A stretch of DNA of 64,000 nt from an uncultured Flavobacteriales bacterium (GCA_913020155.1 CAJWBA010000002.1:62001-126000), one strand, 5' to 3'. Positions 45,278 through 53,846 are shown, numbered from the stretch's first letter. The notes: generated from the sequence alone by a model not told the origin. Numbers and translations are program-made.

Positions 45278-46945
45278 TTAATTTTCCAAACTATTGAATT
45301 TAATTCCTTCTTCACTAATGTTCAGCTCAAAGTTAGTTTCATCATCCGATACTTTAATTTGAATATGATCCTCATCATTCACTATTTTTTTATCCTCAGA
45401 AACACAGTTTTGGCAAATTAATATTCCATTATCCATTTTCCATAGATGTCCAGCAACTTTTTTTCTGGAATAATTTTGATCATTTTTTATTCTTCTCTGC
45501 ATGTAAGGGCCAAATTCATAATCAATAAAAAAGTATTGTCCATTCGATACACTTAAATTTAATTTTAACTTTTGTTCATTTCTACTTTCCGTTACTGAAG
45601 TAATCCATTTATCATTTAGGAATAGATTTTTGTTGAAGTACTCGTGGTGGTAGTTGATCTTGTTTGCATTAGTTCTTGCTCTTTTTTGACTGAAACCTTT
45701 GGCTTCTTTTTCTATTTTTAATTCTGTTGTTTGATCAGGACTTTCAGAAATGTTTAGCCGAAGGTCATCATTAAGTAGTTTTAACTCATCTTGATCATTG
45801 TAAATTAAATTAGTTGTATTAAAAATCAAAATTTCATTATCATATTCAACTCTATTCATACTTACCTTTAATGTATCTTTAAGTTTGATGTCAATTCGCT
45901 CGGTGAGAGAATTCTTTGCGGTAAATGCTTTTGATCTGAATTCACTAGCTACTGTGAATGCAATGATTAAAAGTGTAGTCATCCAAATTACACCTAAAGT
46001 GTATTTGGTTGTGTTACTCATTAATTTACGTTTTGAGGTGAGCATTCTAAGTCCAAGAACAAAAATAAAGACAAAGGGAATACCAACTTCTAATAATGTC
46101 AATATGGAGAATCCCCATCGTGGTAAGCTTGAATTTATCGACACAAATAAAAGTTCATGTGGGAGCTCCATTGAGCTTATGAAACCAAATATTGCTAAGC
46201 TAAAAAATAAGCAAATCAAAACGATACTTGATATGAATATCATAAAAAAACCAATTATTCTAGTAAAAATCTTTATTAATACCTGAGCTATCTTTTCTAG
46301 CACCTCTGAAAATTTTACGGAGTTTTTTTTTAAAGAATCTACCGTTATAGAATAATCTGCATTTTTAACTTTGTCAGTCACATCAACCAGACCTTCTTTG
46401 ATTTTTTTTTCGATGTTGGAGATGTTAACAGGTTTCCCTTTCATTCTTAATTTCTCCGAGGTAGTATTCGCCTCTGGTACAATTGCCCAAAGTAAGAGAT
46501 AGATGAATATTATTCCTCCAACAGATGAAAGTATGAGAAGTATTATTATTAATCGTATCCAGACCCGCTCAATTCCAAAGAAATGTCCAAGTCCGCTTGC
46601 AACTCCAACAATAATTCTATTCTCTGAATCTCGATACAGTTTTTTTTGAGACTCTGATTTAGTGCTTTCTTCAACAGGATCTTCATCAGCGATATCTTCT
46701 GGAGTACCGAGGGTTTTAACGATATCTTTTACATTTTGCTCCGAAATGACATATCCTTCTGTAATTGTATATTGTAAAAATAATTCAGCGATTCGTACCT
46801 CGATATCTTCAAGAATTTCTTGTATTCCTTCGGTCTTGGCAAAGCTTTTTTCTAATTTTTTTAAATAGTTTTTTAGTAGATCATAAGCGTCGCTATCAAT
46901 ATGAAATAAAATATGTGCAAGATGAATTGTTTCAGTTGTGTTCAT
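45278..46945 (-). CDS. PspC-domain membrane protein
   Basis: The 555-residue protein has an N-terminal soluble region (about 100 residues, with LEDIEVRIAELFLQY), a PspC domain (KKLYRDSENRIIVGVASGLG then ERVWIRLIIILLILSSVGGI) and further membrane segments (MIFISSIVLICLFFSLAIFG, GIPFVFIFVLGLRML), then a large exported C-terminal domain. PspC proteins sense envelope stress in other bacteria. It directly follows a PadR gene (3 bp), so the pair is probably one operon under PadR control. Confidence 0.9.
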   Translation of the reverse strand: MNTTETIHLAHILFHIDSDAYDLLKNYLKKLEKSFAKTEGIQEILEDIEVRIAELFLQYTITEGYVISEQNVKDIVKTLGTPEDIADEDPVEESTKSESQKKLYRDSENRIIVGVASGLGHFFGIERVWIRLIIILLILSSVGGIIFIYLLLWAIVPEANTTSEKLRMKGKPVNISNIEKKIKEGLVDVTDKVKNADYSITVDSLKKNSVKFSEVLEKIAQVLIKIFTRIIGFFMIFISSIVLICLFFSLAIFGFISSMELPHELLFVSINSSLPRWGFSILTLLEVGIPFVFIFVLGLRMLTSKRKLMSNTTKYTLGVIWMTTLLIIAFTVASEFRSKAFTAKNSLTERIDIKLKDTLKVSMNRVEYDNEILIFNTTNLIYNDQDELKLLNDDLRLNISESPDQTTELKIEKEAKGFSQKRARTNANKINYHHEYFNKNLFLNDKWITSVTESRNEQKLKLNLSVSNGQYFFIDYEFGPYMQRRIKNDQNYSRKKVAGHLWKMDNGILICQNCVSEDKKIVNDEDHIQIKVSDDETNFELNISEEGIKFNSLEN

Positions 46946-46948
46946 TAT

Positions 46949-47278
46949 TTAAGATTTTTTTGTTAATGATGTAACTGCTTTGTTTAGATCACTCCAGGAG
47001 GAGTGAAGTTCTTTGAGAAATTGTTTTCCTTCTTCTGTGATGGAATAATATTTTCTCGGAGGACCTGAGGATGACTCCTCCCATCGGTATTCCAAAAATC
47101 CCCCATTTTTTAATCTTGTAAGAAGCGGGTACAAGGTCCCCTCAACCACCAATAATTTTGACTTTTTTAAGGTTTCTATAATTTCAAATGCATATTTGTC
47201 TCTGGTGCTGAGTATTTTGAGGATACAAAATTCTAAAATCCCTTTTCGCATTTGTGCTTTGGTGTTTTCAATTTTCAT
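46949..47278 (-). CDS. PadR-family transcriptional regulator
   Basis: The 109-residue protein contains the PadR winged helix: RKGILEFCILKILSTRDKYA, then LVVEGTLYPLLTRLKNGGFLEYRWEESSSGPPRKYYSITEEGKQFL, with the classic GPPRKYY wing. It represses target genes until an effector or stress relieves it. It is followed by the PspC gene and preceded by a near-perfect palindrome over its promoter, so autoregulation is likely. Confidence 0.93.
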   Translation of the reverse strand: MKIENTKAQMRKGILEFCILKILSTRDKYAFEIIETLKKSKLLVVEGTLYPLLTRLKNGGFLEYRWEESSSGPPRKYYSITEEGKQFLKELHSSWSDLNKAVTSLTKKS

Positions 47279-47332
47279 AGTTTTTTACGTTAATCATTCA
47301 GTGTTTTATGCTTAGCAAAGTAATATATTATA

Positions 47333-47375
47333 CAAATATATATCTTTTAAATAGTATTATGCAATGCATACTACT
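47333..47375 (-). promoter_or_regulatory. PadR promoter and overlapping operator palindrome
   Basis: The minus strand has TTG (47362-47364), 21 bp, then TATATTTG (47333-47340), a good promoter for padR. A 23-bp palindrome at 47353-47375 (AGTATTATGCA-A-TGCATACTACT, 10 of 11 pairs) is centred on the -33 TTG. A repressor bound there would block RNA polymerase. The promoter ends 55 nt before the padR ATG. Confidence 0.6.
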
Positions 47376-47444
47376 AATTTTAACATTTTTTTGACATCTA
47401 CTTTAATAATTTCAAATTAAATTTAGTAAAATTTATAATTGGAT

Positions 47445-47627
47445 ATGACTAGTTATCAGTATTGTATTTTGGTTTTGAAAAAAGTAAGTTTTGACTCCAA
47501 TTTATTTTTCAAGGAATACTGGAAAGCGACAAAAGTTGTTGATGTTGAAGATCTTGAAAAATTACAAAATTGGTGCCGTTGTTTCGTGGCTCAATCCCCT
47601 CACCTTCAATCTGAAATGTCATTTTAA
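47445..47627 (+). CDS. Small uncharacterised protein (60 aa)
   Basis: The start is ATG 47445 (MTSYQYCILVLKKVSFD); the track adds two residues from a TTG. The product is acidic-basic mixed, with FFKEYWKATKVVDVEDLEKLQNWC that reads like a folded helical domain, and no signal or membrane segment. Weak recollection suggests similar short proteins in Flavobacteria, but no named domain. Its stop shares TTAA with the oxyR stop, and it is divergent from padR, so the PadR operator could also affect it. It may be spurious. Confidence 0.5.
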   Translation: MTSYQYCILVLKKVSFDSNLFFKEYWKATKVVDVEDLEKLQNWCRCFVAQSPHLQSEMSF

Positions 47628-48553
47628 GGTACGATTATCTGAACATCTTCGAATGTTATTGCTCCGCGAACTACTCCGCATATACTTTCTTTAAGCGCTT
47701 CAATGATTTGAAGTTTAAGCTGGCTTTTGGGATAAATAATACTTATTTCTCTGGCAGGAGAGGGTGCAGGAAAATTTCTGATATTTTCAGAATTTTTCTC
47801 AGATAAATTAATTGAATTTAAATAAGGTATTAAGGTCATTCCTAAATCTTCGTTGGCTAAATTCACAAGGGTTTCAAAACTTCCACTTTTAAGATTAAAT
47901 TGCCTATTGACTCCACTTTTTGTTAAAGTGCACATTGACAACACTTGATTTTTGAAGCAGTGCCCATCCTCTAGTAATAGAACGTTTTCATTTTCAATGT
48001 CATCAACACTAATTTTTTCACTTTTAGCTAGTCTGTGTCCTTGTGGGATGTAAGCTACAAATGGTTCATAGTAAAGGGGACGCTCTATGATAGTTTCATG
48101 TTTTAGTGGGGTTGAGGCTATTCCAGCGTCAAGTTTATTTTCTGCTATTCGTTCAATAATACTCACCGTTGTAAGTTCTTCTATTTTTAGGTTGACTTTA
48201 GGGTAGCTCTTTAGGAATGTATTCAAAAACATCGGAAGTAAAGTAGGCATAACGGTCGGGATTATTCCAAGAGTAAATTCACCTCCAATAAATCCCTTTT
48301 CTTGAGCAACCACATCTTCCATTCGTTTTGATTCCGATATGATTTTTCGGGCTTGAATAAGAATTTCTGATCCAATTTTGGTTAATCGTATGGGCTTTTT
48401 TTTTCTGTTAAAGATTTGAACTCCTAATTCTTCCTCTAGTTTTTGTATTTGCATACTCAAAGTAGGTTGTGTTACAAATGATTTTTCGGCAGCTACTGTA
48501 AAATTTCCAGCTTCAGCAACTGAAATCATATATTTAAGTTGGGTAAGTGTCAT
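47624..48553 (-). CDS. oxyR: Hydrogen peroxide-sensing LysR-type regulator OxyR
   Basis: The 309-residue product has the LysR helix-turn-helix (LTQLKYMISVAEAGNFTVAAEK) and a regulatory domain with GHCFKNQVLSMC, where two Cys lie nine residues apart as in the C199/C208 pair of E. coli OxyR. Oxidation of such a pair turns on catalase and peroxidase genes. Its 3' end meets the convergent 60-aa gene. A TATATTTG box lies 24 nt before the ATG. Confidence 0.92.
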   Translation of the reverse strand: MTLTQLKYMISVAEAGNFTVAAEKSFVTQPTLSMQIQKLEEELGVQIFNRKKKPIRLTKIGSEILIQARKIISESKRMEDVVAQEKGFIGGEFTLGIIPTVMPTLLPMFLNTFLKSYPKVNLKIEELTTVSIIERIAENKLDAGIASTPLKHETIIERPLYYEPFVAYIPQGHRLAKSEKISVDDIENENVLLLEDGHCFKNQVLSMCTLTKSGVNRQFNLKSGSFETLVNLANEDLGMTLIPYLNSINLSEKNSENIRNFPAPSPAREISIIYPKSQLKLQIIEALKESICGVVRGAITFEDVQIIVP

Positions 48554-48576
48554 TATTTGATAATCTTATTATTATT

Positions 48577-48584
48577 CAAATATA
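48577..48584 (-). promoter_or_regulatory. Candidate -7 box of oxyR
   Basis: The minus strand reads TATATTTG, a full TAnnTTTG match, 23 nt before the oxyR ATG. No TTG is found at the usual -33 spacing. Confidence 0.4.
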
Positions 48585-48625
48585 ATCATAATATCTTATA
48601 CTAATTTAAAATCTTAACTTTTATT

Positions 48626-49293
48626 TTAATGTTTTTGATTGGATTTTTCTTTATTATCAACCGGTTGTGAGCAAATTATATCAACTACGTCCATTCCTCT
48701 AATTACTTTTCCGAAAGGAGTAAAGTTCTGATCCAAATGGTATGCGCCTCCTTTTTGTTGTACGATAAAGAATTCATAAGGAGATGCTAGTTTATGAGGG
48801 TTCTTTTATTCGCTGTTGGGAATTGAAAGTATTCCACGATGGTGTTTATATCCTTTATCCTTATTCTGAGGTATTAGATATCGTCCGATTTTTCTTCTTT
48901 TAACCAAGTGTTGGGGTGATCAGAATTACCACCCTGGATTATAAAATCAGGAACAACTCTGTGAAAAAAGGTGTCATTGAAGTAGCCTAATTTTGAAAGG
49001 TAGATGAAGTTTGCTCTATGATAGGGTGTGTTATCAAAAAGAATTAGGTCAATATTTCCGAAAGTTGTATTAATTCTAACTTTATTTTCCTTGTTTTTTT
49101 GTTGGTAATCAAATAGAAATGGGATTGCTGTTTTTTCATCCAAAATAAGTGATGGTTCTTCCAAAAGAATTTTCTTTTTAACAATTTTCTTTTTGCGTTC
49201 AACTTTTTTTTCAATACTTTTTATTTTCTTTGGTGCTTCATTACAGCCCACAACAATTAACATTACAACAATAAAAAAGATCTTTTTTTTCAT
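48626..49293 (-). pseudogene. Frameshifted cyclophilin-type peptidyl-prolyl isomerase lipoprotein gene
   Basis: The track shows only a 139-residue first half: lipoprotein signal (VMLIVVGCNEAP), a Lys-rich linker and a cyclophilin start (FFHRVVPDFIIQGGN), ending at TAA after EEKSDDI. A frame change in the GAAAAATC run re-opens the reading frame: KIGRYLIPQNKDKGYKHHRG, ILSIPNSE, a TAA, then ASPYEFFIVQQKGGAYHLDQ and FGKVIRGMDVVD, typical cyclophilin C-terminal blocks. So the gene has a frameshift and a stop and is probably inactive. It lies between oxyR and a NUDIX gene. Confidence 0.8.
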
Positions 49294-49299
49294 TTGATT

Positions 49300-49950
49300 A
49301 TGCTATTTACAAAATTTGAATTTCTTCTTCCAAAATTAATCGATTTACCTTTACCAGGAATTGAAGCTCAAAAAAAAATGGCACCTATGTTTCGTATTCA
49401 AGAATTGATCGATACTCCTTCAAATAAGAAAAAGGCAAAGATGTCTGCAGTTTTAATTTTATTTTATCCAAGTGCGGAAGGTCAAACTCATTTTGTATTG
49501 ATTCAACGTTCTGTTTATTCTGGGGTTCATTCGGGTCAAATTAGTTTTCCAGGAGGTAAAATGGATTCGTCAGATAAATCGTTTTGGGAAACTGCGTTGA
49601 GAGAGGCGAATGAGGAAATTAATGTACCTTCAACAGATATCAATAGAGTAATAGCTTTGACAGATTTTTATATTCCTCCTAGTAATTTTATGGTCTATCC
49701 TTTTGTTGGAGTAATGAAAAATAAATTTTTATTTGAAAGAGAGATTAAAGAAGTTGAAAAGATTATTGAAGTACCTCTTTCGGACTTGTTGTCTTCTTCT
49801 AATGAGACTAGAGGAACGGTTTTAACCTCTTATGTTGGTGAAGTAATTGTTCCTATGTATATCTTTGATGATGACATTAAGGTATGGGGAGCAACTGCAA
49901 CAATTCTCTCTGAAATGAAGGAACTTATTCTTACTGCTCTTAAAGAATAA
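49300..49950 (+). CDS. NUDIX hydrolase, CoA pyrophosphatase type
   Basis: ATG 49300 (MLFTKFEFLLPKL) gives 216 residues; the track TTG is two codons earlier. The Nudix box is GGKMDSSDKSFWETALREANEEI, and just before it lies the CoA-specific VLIQRSVYSGVHSGQISFP. The family cleaves CoA and acyl-CoA to phosphopantetheine and 3',5'-ADP. The gene is divergent from the broken isomerase gene and followed by the acyltransferase at 26 bp. Confidence 0.9.
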   Translation: MLFTKFEFLLPKLIDLPLPGIEAQKKMAPMFRIQELIDTPSNKKKAKMSAVLILFYPSAEGQTHFVLIQRSVYSGVHSGQISFPGGKMDSSDKSFWETALREANEEINVPSTDINRVIALTDFYIPPSNFMVYPFVGVMKNKFLFEREIKEVEKIIEVPLSDLLSSSNETRGTVLTSYVGEVIVPMYIFDDDIKVWGATATILSEMKELILTALKE

Positions 49951-49976
49951 TGTTATCTTTAAAAGATTTTTAAATT

Positions 49977-50774
49977 ATGGGAATACTAAAAAGAAATCCT
50001 TTTGGTCATATACTTTTTTTAAAAAAAATGTTGATTCGATATTTGGGTTTTATGTCGCACAGACGATACAGAAGCTTCAATGAGTTGAAAATTGAAGGTT
50101 CTGATATCATTAAAAATTTAGCTGAACAAAATGTACTTTTTGTTTCCAACCACCAAACTTATTTTGCCGATGTGGTTGCTATGTTTCATGTTTTTAATGC
50201 GAGTTTAAGTGGTCGAATAGACAGTATTAAGAATGTTGGTTATTTATGGAACCCCAAGTTGAATATCTATTATGTTGCTGCAAAAGAAACAATGAAATCG
50301 GGAATACTTCCCAGAATACTTGCCTATGCGGGTTCTGTTTCAATTGAACGTACTTGGCGAGAATCGGGAAAGGATGTAAACCGTCAAGTTAAACTTAGTG
50401 ATATCTCGAGTATTGGGAAAGCATTAGATGACGGTTGGGTCATTACTTTTCCTCAAGGAACAACCAAACCGTTTCATCCCATGAGAAAAGGAACTGCATT
50501 CATAATTAAAAAATATAAACCTATTGTAGTTCCTATTGTAATAGACGGTTTCAGAAGATCTTTTGACAAGAGAGGGTTGATGATTAAGAAAAAAGGAATT
50601 CTTCAATCTATGGTTATTAAGGAACCACTAGAAATAGATTATGATGGTGAATCGGTTGATTCTATTTTAAAGAAAATTGAATTTGCTATTGAGCAACATT
50701 CTTCATTTCTAAAAGTTCTATCTCCCATGGAAATTAAAGAGCAAGAAGAATTAAATAAAGAGCGCGAGTGGTAA
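49977..50774 (+). CDS. 1-acyl-sn-glycerol-3-phosphate acyltransferase family protein (PlsC type)
   Basis: The 265-residue protein has the PlsC motif 1 VSNHQTYFADVV (HX4D) and motif 3 VITFPQGTTK with the substrate-binding Pro-Gly region. It should acylate lysophosphatidic acid or a related lipid at the inner membrane. No signal peptide is clear; the N-terminus is amphipathic and basic. It ends 5 bp before the convergent anti-sigma-like gene. Confidence 0.9.
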   Translation: MGILKRNPFGHILFLKKMLIRYLGFMSHRRYRSFNELKIEGSDIIKNLAEQNVLFVSNHQTYFADVVAMFHVFNASLSGRIDSIKNVGYLWNPKLNIYYVAAKETMKSGILPRILAYAGSVSIERTWRESGKDVNRQVKLSDISSIGKALDDGWVITFPQGTTKPFHPMRKGTAFIIKKYKPIVVPIVIDGFRRSFDKRGLMIKKKGILQSMVIKEPLEIDYDGESVDSILKKIEFAIEQHSSFLKVLSPMEIKEQEELNKEREW

Positions 50775-50779
50775 ATACC

Positions 50780-51406
50780 CTAGGCCTCTAATTCTTTAAT
50801 AAGTTTTTTCAATCGATAAAAATATCTTCCGTAGATAATGTAATAAAAAACAAGTAATACTGACAATACCATTATCATAATCACAATTATTGCAATTACC
50901 ATTTTTACAATTGCCCCATCATTTAATGTGGATCTAAAACTCAGGAGTTCAATGTAATTTTCATCGTACTTAAATGCGTTAATTAAAACAACAATAATAA
51001 ATAAAAGAAACAAACTGATGTTGTAAGCAACGTATTTATTTACTGATTTTCTGGAAGCAATAATAGTTTCAATTAAAAAGGCAATAGAGTTTGAGATTTT
51101 AATTTTTCGATAATTCAGATAAAACTGCACCATAAAATAAGAGAGTATAATGTAACCAAGAGTATTTACTAGGATCGAAAAATTATAAAGATGTATGCTT
51201 CTGTAGTATTCAAAAGCTTCAAAATAATCTGGAATAAAAAACGGAAAAAGTAGATAAGCAAAAAACTCAAAACAGCTGAATATAAAAATCCATTTGATTG
51301 AAGAAACCGACTTTTTTTGTATTAGTTGATGTAATTCACCTTTGGATAACTGTATGTCAAATTTTTGATTTTTCCACTCTTTCTTTAAAGCATCTAGTTT
51401 ATTCAT
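50780..51406 (-). CDS. Membrane protein partner of the ECF sigma factor, function unknown
   Basis: The 208-residue product has a soluble N-terminal region (about 35 residues) and four or more hydrophobic segments (WIFIFSCFEFFAYLLFPFF, ILVNTLGYIILSYFMVQFY, SLFLLFIIVVLINAF, MVIAIIVIMIMVLSVLLVFYYI). It follows the sigma gene by 4 bp in the same direction, as expected for a cognate anti-sigma factor, but no zinc-binding anti-sigma (HxxxCxxC) motif is visible. The role is inferred from context. Confidence 0.65.
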   Translation of the reverse strand: MNKLDALKKEWKNQKFDIQLSKGELHQLIQKKSVSSIKWIFIFSCFEFFAYLLFPFFIPDYFEAFEYYRSIHLYNFSILVNTLGYIILSYFMVQFYLNYRKIKISNSIAFLIETIIASRKSVNKYVAYNISLFLLFIIVVLINAFKYDENYIELLSFRSTLNDGAIVKMVIAIIVIMIMVLSVLLVFYYIIYGRYFYRLKKLIKELEA

Positions 51407-51410
51407 GATT

Positions 51411-51902
51411 TTATTGCTCCAGCATGGTTTTTAATTTTCTTTTTAATCTACTAATTTTGACTCGGGAATTGATTTCTGATATCCCCATGGTTTCAGCTAT
51501 TTCTGAATATTTTTTATCTTCCAGATACAACAAAATGAGGGCTTTCTCTATTTCAGAGAATGTATTTATTTTTTGGTACAACCACTTGATCTGATTCTCT
51601 TTGGTTTCATCATATCCGTCATCAGCTTTTAATTCTAAAAGTTTTGAATAGTCCTCTCCATGAATAGTTTTTTTATTTTTTCTGTAAAGTGTTATTGCAG
51701 TATTTAAACCAACACGATACATCCAAGTTGAAAATTTTGATTTCCCTTTGAAAGTTGGATATGATTTCCATAGTTGAATACTGATTTCTTGAAAGAGATC
51801 TTTCTGATTTGAGTTATCATATGCATAGATGCGACATATTTTATGAATAATGTTTTGATGCTTTTCGAGCAATTGCAAAAAATCATTTTCATTTAAGCGC
51901 AT
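51411..51902 (-). CDS. ECF-type RNA polymerase sigma factor
   Basis: The 163-residue protein has region 2 (IQLWKSYPTFKGKSKFSTWMYRVGLNTAI) and region 4 (SEIEKALILLYLEDKKYSEIAETMGISEINSRVKISRLKRKL) of ECF sigma factors. It would direct polymerase to an envelope- or stress-related regulon. Its gene precedes a membrane protein that could restrain it. No matching promoter motif can be identified here. Confidence 0.92.
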   Translation of the reverse strand: MRLNENDFLQLLEKHQNIIHKICRIYAYDNSNQKDLFQEISIQLWKSYPTFKGKSKFSTWMYRVGLNTAITLYRKNKKTIHGEDYSKLLELKADDGYDETKENQIKWLYQKINTFSEIEKALILLYLEDKKYSEIAETMGISEINSRVKISRLKRKLKTMLEQ

Positions 51903-51954
51903 CTAGATTTATATACTTAGTGGGTTTTAATTATTTTTTTAATGGGGGAGTTTT

Positions 51955-52692
51955 TTATTTTATGATACCAGCACAACTAACTCTTGCGCCAGCTGCACCA
52001 GAGGGCTGAGAGGTTAGATCATCTTCGCCTTGATGTACGATTATTGCCTTTCCCATGAGATTTTTTTCTTTGTCATCACAACCAAGACACCATAGGTCTG
52101 TTTTAAATGTAATCATACCGTGACCGTTAGTATCAGCAATAAAGTTACCAATATCTCCACGGTGAAAACCGTTTGCGTCACCCCAGGCTCCATGAGCTTG
52201 AAACGTGGGATTCCAATGTCCTCCAGCTGATTTTCCATTATCAGCACTACAATCGGCTTTTTCGTGGATGTGTATAGCATGAATGCCCTTATCCAAACCA
52301 TTAATGTGTGCCTCTAAGGTTACATACCCTTCTTTTTCAGATAAATTTATGATTCCACTTGTGTCACTTCCGCTTTTTGCTTCAAGTGAAAATTGTAATT
52401 TCTTCTCTACTTTTTGATGAATTTGATGAGGTTTGTCATGCAAAACTTTACTTTTATGCTCTTCAAATTTCGCCTTTACTACCCCGGGAGTACCCTCAAT
52501 TACTTTAACCTCTTCTGTTGCATTCCCATCTTTATCCATAACAGTTGTTATGGTTGCTCGGAGGAGTGTATCATTAATTTTTTTCATTTCAACGGAAACT
52601 TCTGCATGTTTTTCTTTTTTGGGTTTTGTATCACATGAAATTAGAAAGACAACTAATGATAAATTTACGATAAGAATGAATAGTGTTTTCAT
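51955..52692 (-). CDS. sodC: Cu/Zn superoxide dismutase lipoprotein
   Basis: The 245-residue protein has a lipoprotein signal (LVVFLISCDTKPKKEK), a 70-residue linker and a SOD_Cu domain with HAIHIHEKADC, GGHWNP, FHRGDIGNF and IVHQGEDDL, plus GARVSCAGII. All metal ligands and the disulfide Cys pair appear to be present. It removes superoxide in the periplasm or at the cell surface. It is divergent from the DUF3089 gene. Confidence 0.95.
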   Translation of the reverse strand: MKTLFILIVNLSLVVFLISCDTKPKKEKHAEVSVEMKKINDTLLRATITTVMDKDGNATEEVKVIEGTPGVVKAKFEEHKSKVLHDKPHQIHQKVEKKLQFSLEAKSGSDTSGIINLSEKEGYVTLEAHINGLDKGIHAIHIHEKADCSADNGKSAGGHWNPTFQAHGAWGDANGFHRGDIGNFIADTNGHGMITFKTDLWCLGCDDKEKNLMGKAIIVHQGEDDLTSQPSGAAGARVSCAGIIK

Positions 52693-52832
52693 AAAATTTT
52701 TTTTAATGATTAAAGTTAAGAAAAACTATGTTAGAAAATGTTGCTGCTGCTTTTATCTTATGTTTTTTAGAATTATTTCAGTAAAAAACACCTGAAATTA
52801 AAATTTAAAAAACACTATATTTATAAAAAAAA

Positions 52833-53846
52833 TTGCGAATCAAAATATCACTTTTTTTTTCAATGATTTTATTACTTAGTTGTAAAACTTCGTATAAAAC
52901 TCTTCCATTCTCAGAAACTCCGATACCCGAAGCACCCGATTATTCAAATTTAGATTCTTGGGCTGTTCTTCCAGGACAATACCCTGAAGCATTAAAAGAA
53001 ATAACTGGAGAACCTAAACTTCATAATGCTGATGTTTTTTTCATTTATCCAACCCTATTGACTGACAAAAAGGATTCACTTTGGAACGCAGATCTAAGGC
53101 GTAAAGATTTAAGGGAAGATGTTCTTATGAAATCTGTTAAATTTCAAGCCTCTAGTTGGGCAAAAGCGGGTAATATTTATGTTCCATATTACAGACAAGC
53201 CCATTATAAATCTTATGTGGCTCCTTATGACGAGGATGGTCCGGCTTCATGGAAGGTTGCTTATCATGATGTGTCAAGAGCTTTTGAGTTTTATTTGAAA
53301 AATTATAATAATGGCAAAGCAATAATCATTGCCGGTCACAGTCAGGGAAGTATTATGGCAAAGGAGTTAGTCAAAGATTATTTTGACGAGAAAGACCTTC
53401 AAAGTCGCTTGATAGCTGCTTATCTTCCTGGGATTCGAGTGAAGGTTGAGGATTTTAAAACCATAAAACCGATGACCCAACCCGATCAAATAGGTGGATT
53501 TGTAAGTTGGAATACCTACAAGCGAAAGAATTTTCCTAAAACCTATGAGAAATGGTACAAAGGCGGAGTTACAACAAACCCCATTTCATGGAATGATGAA
53601 ATAAAAACCTCTAGAGAAAGCCATCTTGGAACTCTTAATGCTGATGGTGTTATCTATGAAAATGCAATTGACATCGAAGTAATAGATGGTTTACTATGGT
53701 CCTCTGTACCCAAAATCCCGAAGCGTTTTTGGCTTTCATTTATAAAAAGTTATCACTTTGCTGACGTAAATTTATTTTGGAAAGATATCGAGTTAAATGC
53801 CCAACTCAGAGTAAGGAAATGGGAGAAACTTAATAATGCTAATTGA
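52833..53846 (+). CDS. DUF3089 family lipoprotein (alpha/beta-hydrolase-like)
   Basis: The 337-residue protein starts at TTG 52833 (MRIKISLFFSMILLLSCK, a lipoprotein signal); the next ATG would lose the basic n-region. The core has DVFFIYPTLL, IYVPYYRQAHYKSY and the esterase-like IIAGHSQGSIMAKELVKDYF with a GxSxG nucleophile. DUF3089 is otherwise uncharacterised; a lipase/esterase role is inference. It overlaps the following FMN-binding gene at TGATG. Confidence 0.85.
   Translation: MRIKISLFFSMILLLSCKTSYKTLPFSETPIPEAPDYSNLDSWAVLPGQYPEALKEITGEPKLHNADVFFIYPTLLTDKKDSLWNADLRRKDLREDVLMKSVKFQASSWAKAGNIYVPYYRQAHYKSYVAPYDEDGPASWKVAYHDVSRAFEFYLKNYNNGKAIIIAGHSQGSIMAKELVKDYFDEKDLQSRLIAAYLPGIRVKVEDFKTIKPMTQPDQIGGFVSWNTYKRKNFPKTYEKWYKGGVTTNPISWNDEIKTSRESHLGTLNADGVIYENAIDIEVIDGLLWSSVPKIPKRFWLSFIKSYHFADVNLFWKDIELNAQLRVRKWEKLNNAN

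Noticed and set aside
52775-52798. Hairpin ATTTCAG-loop-CTGAAAT
   Set aside because: It lies between divergent genes where no terminator is needed and is only seven pairs; an operator role cannot be supported.
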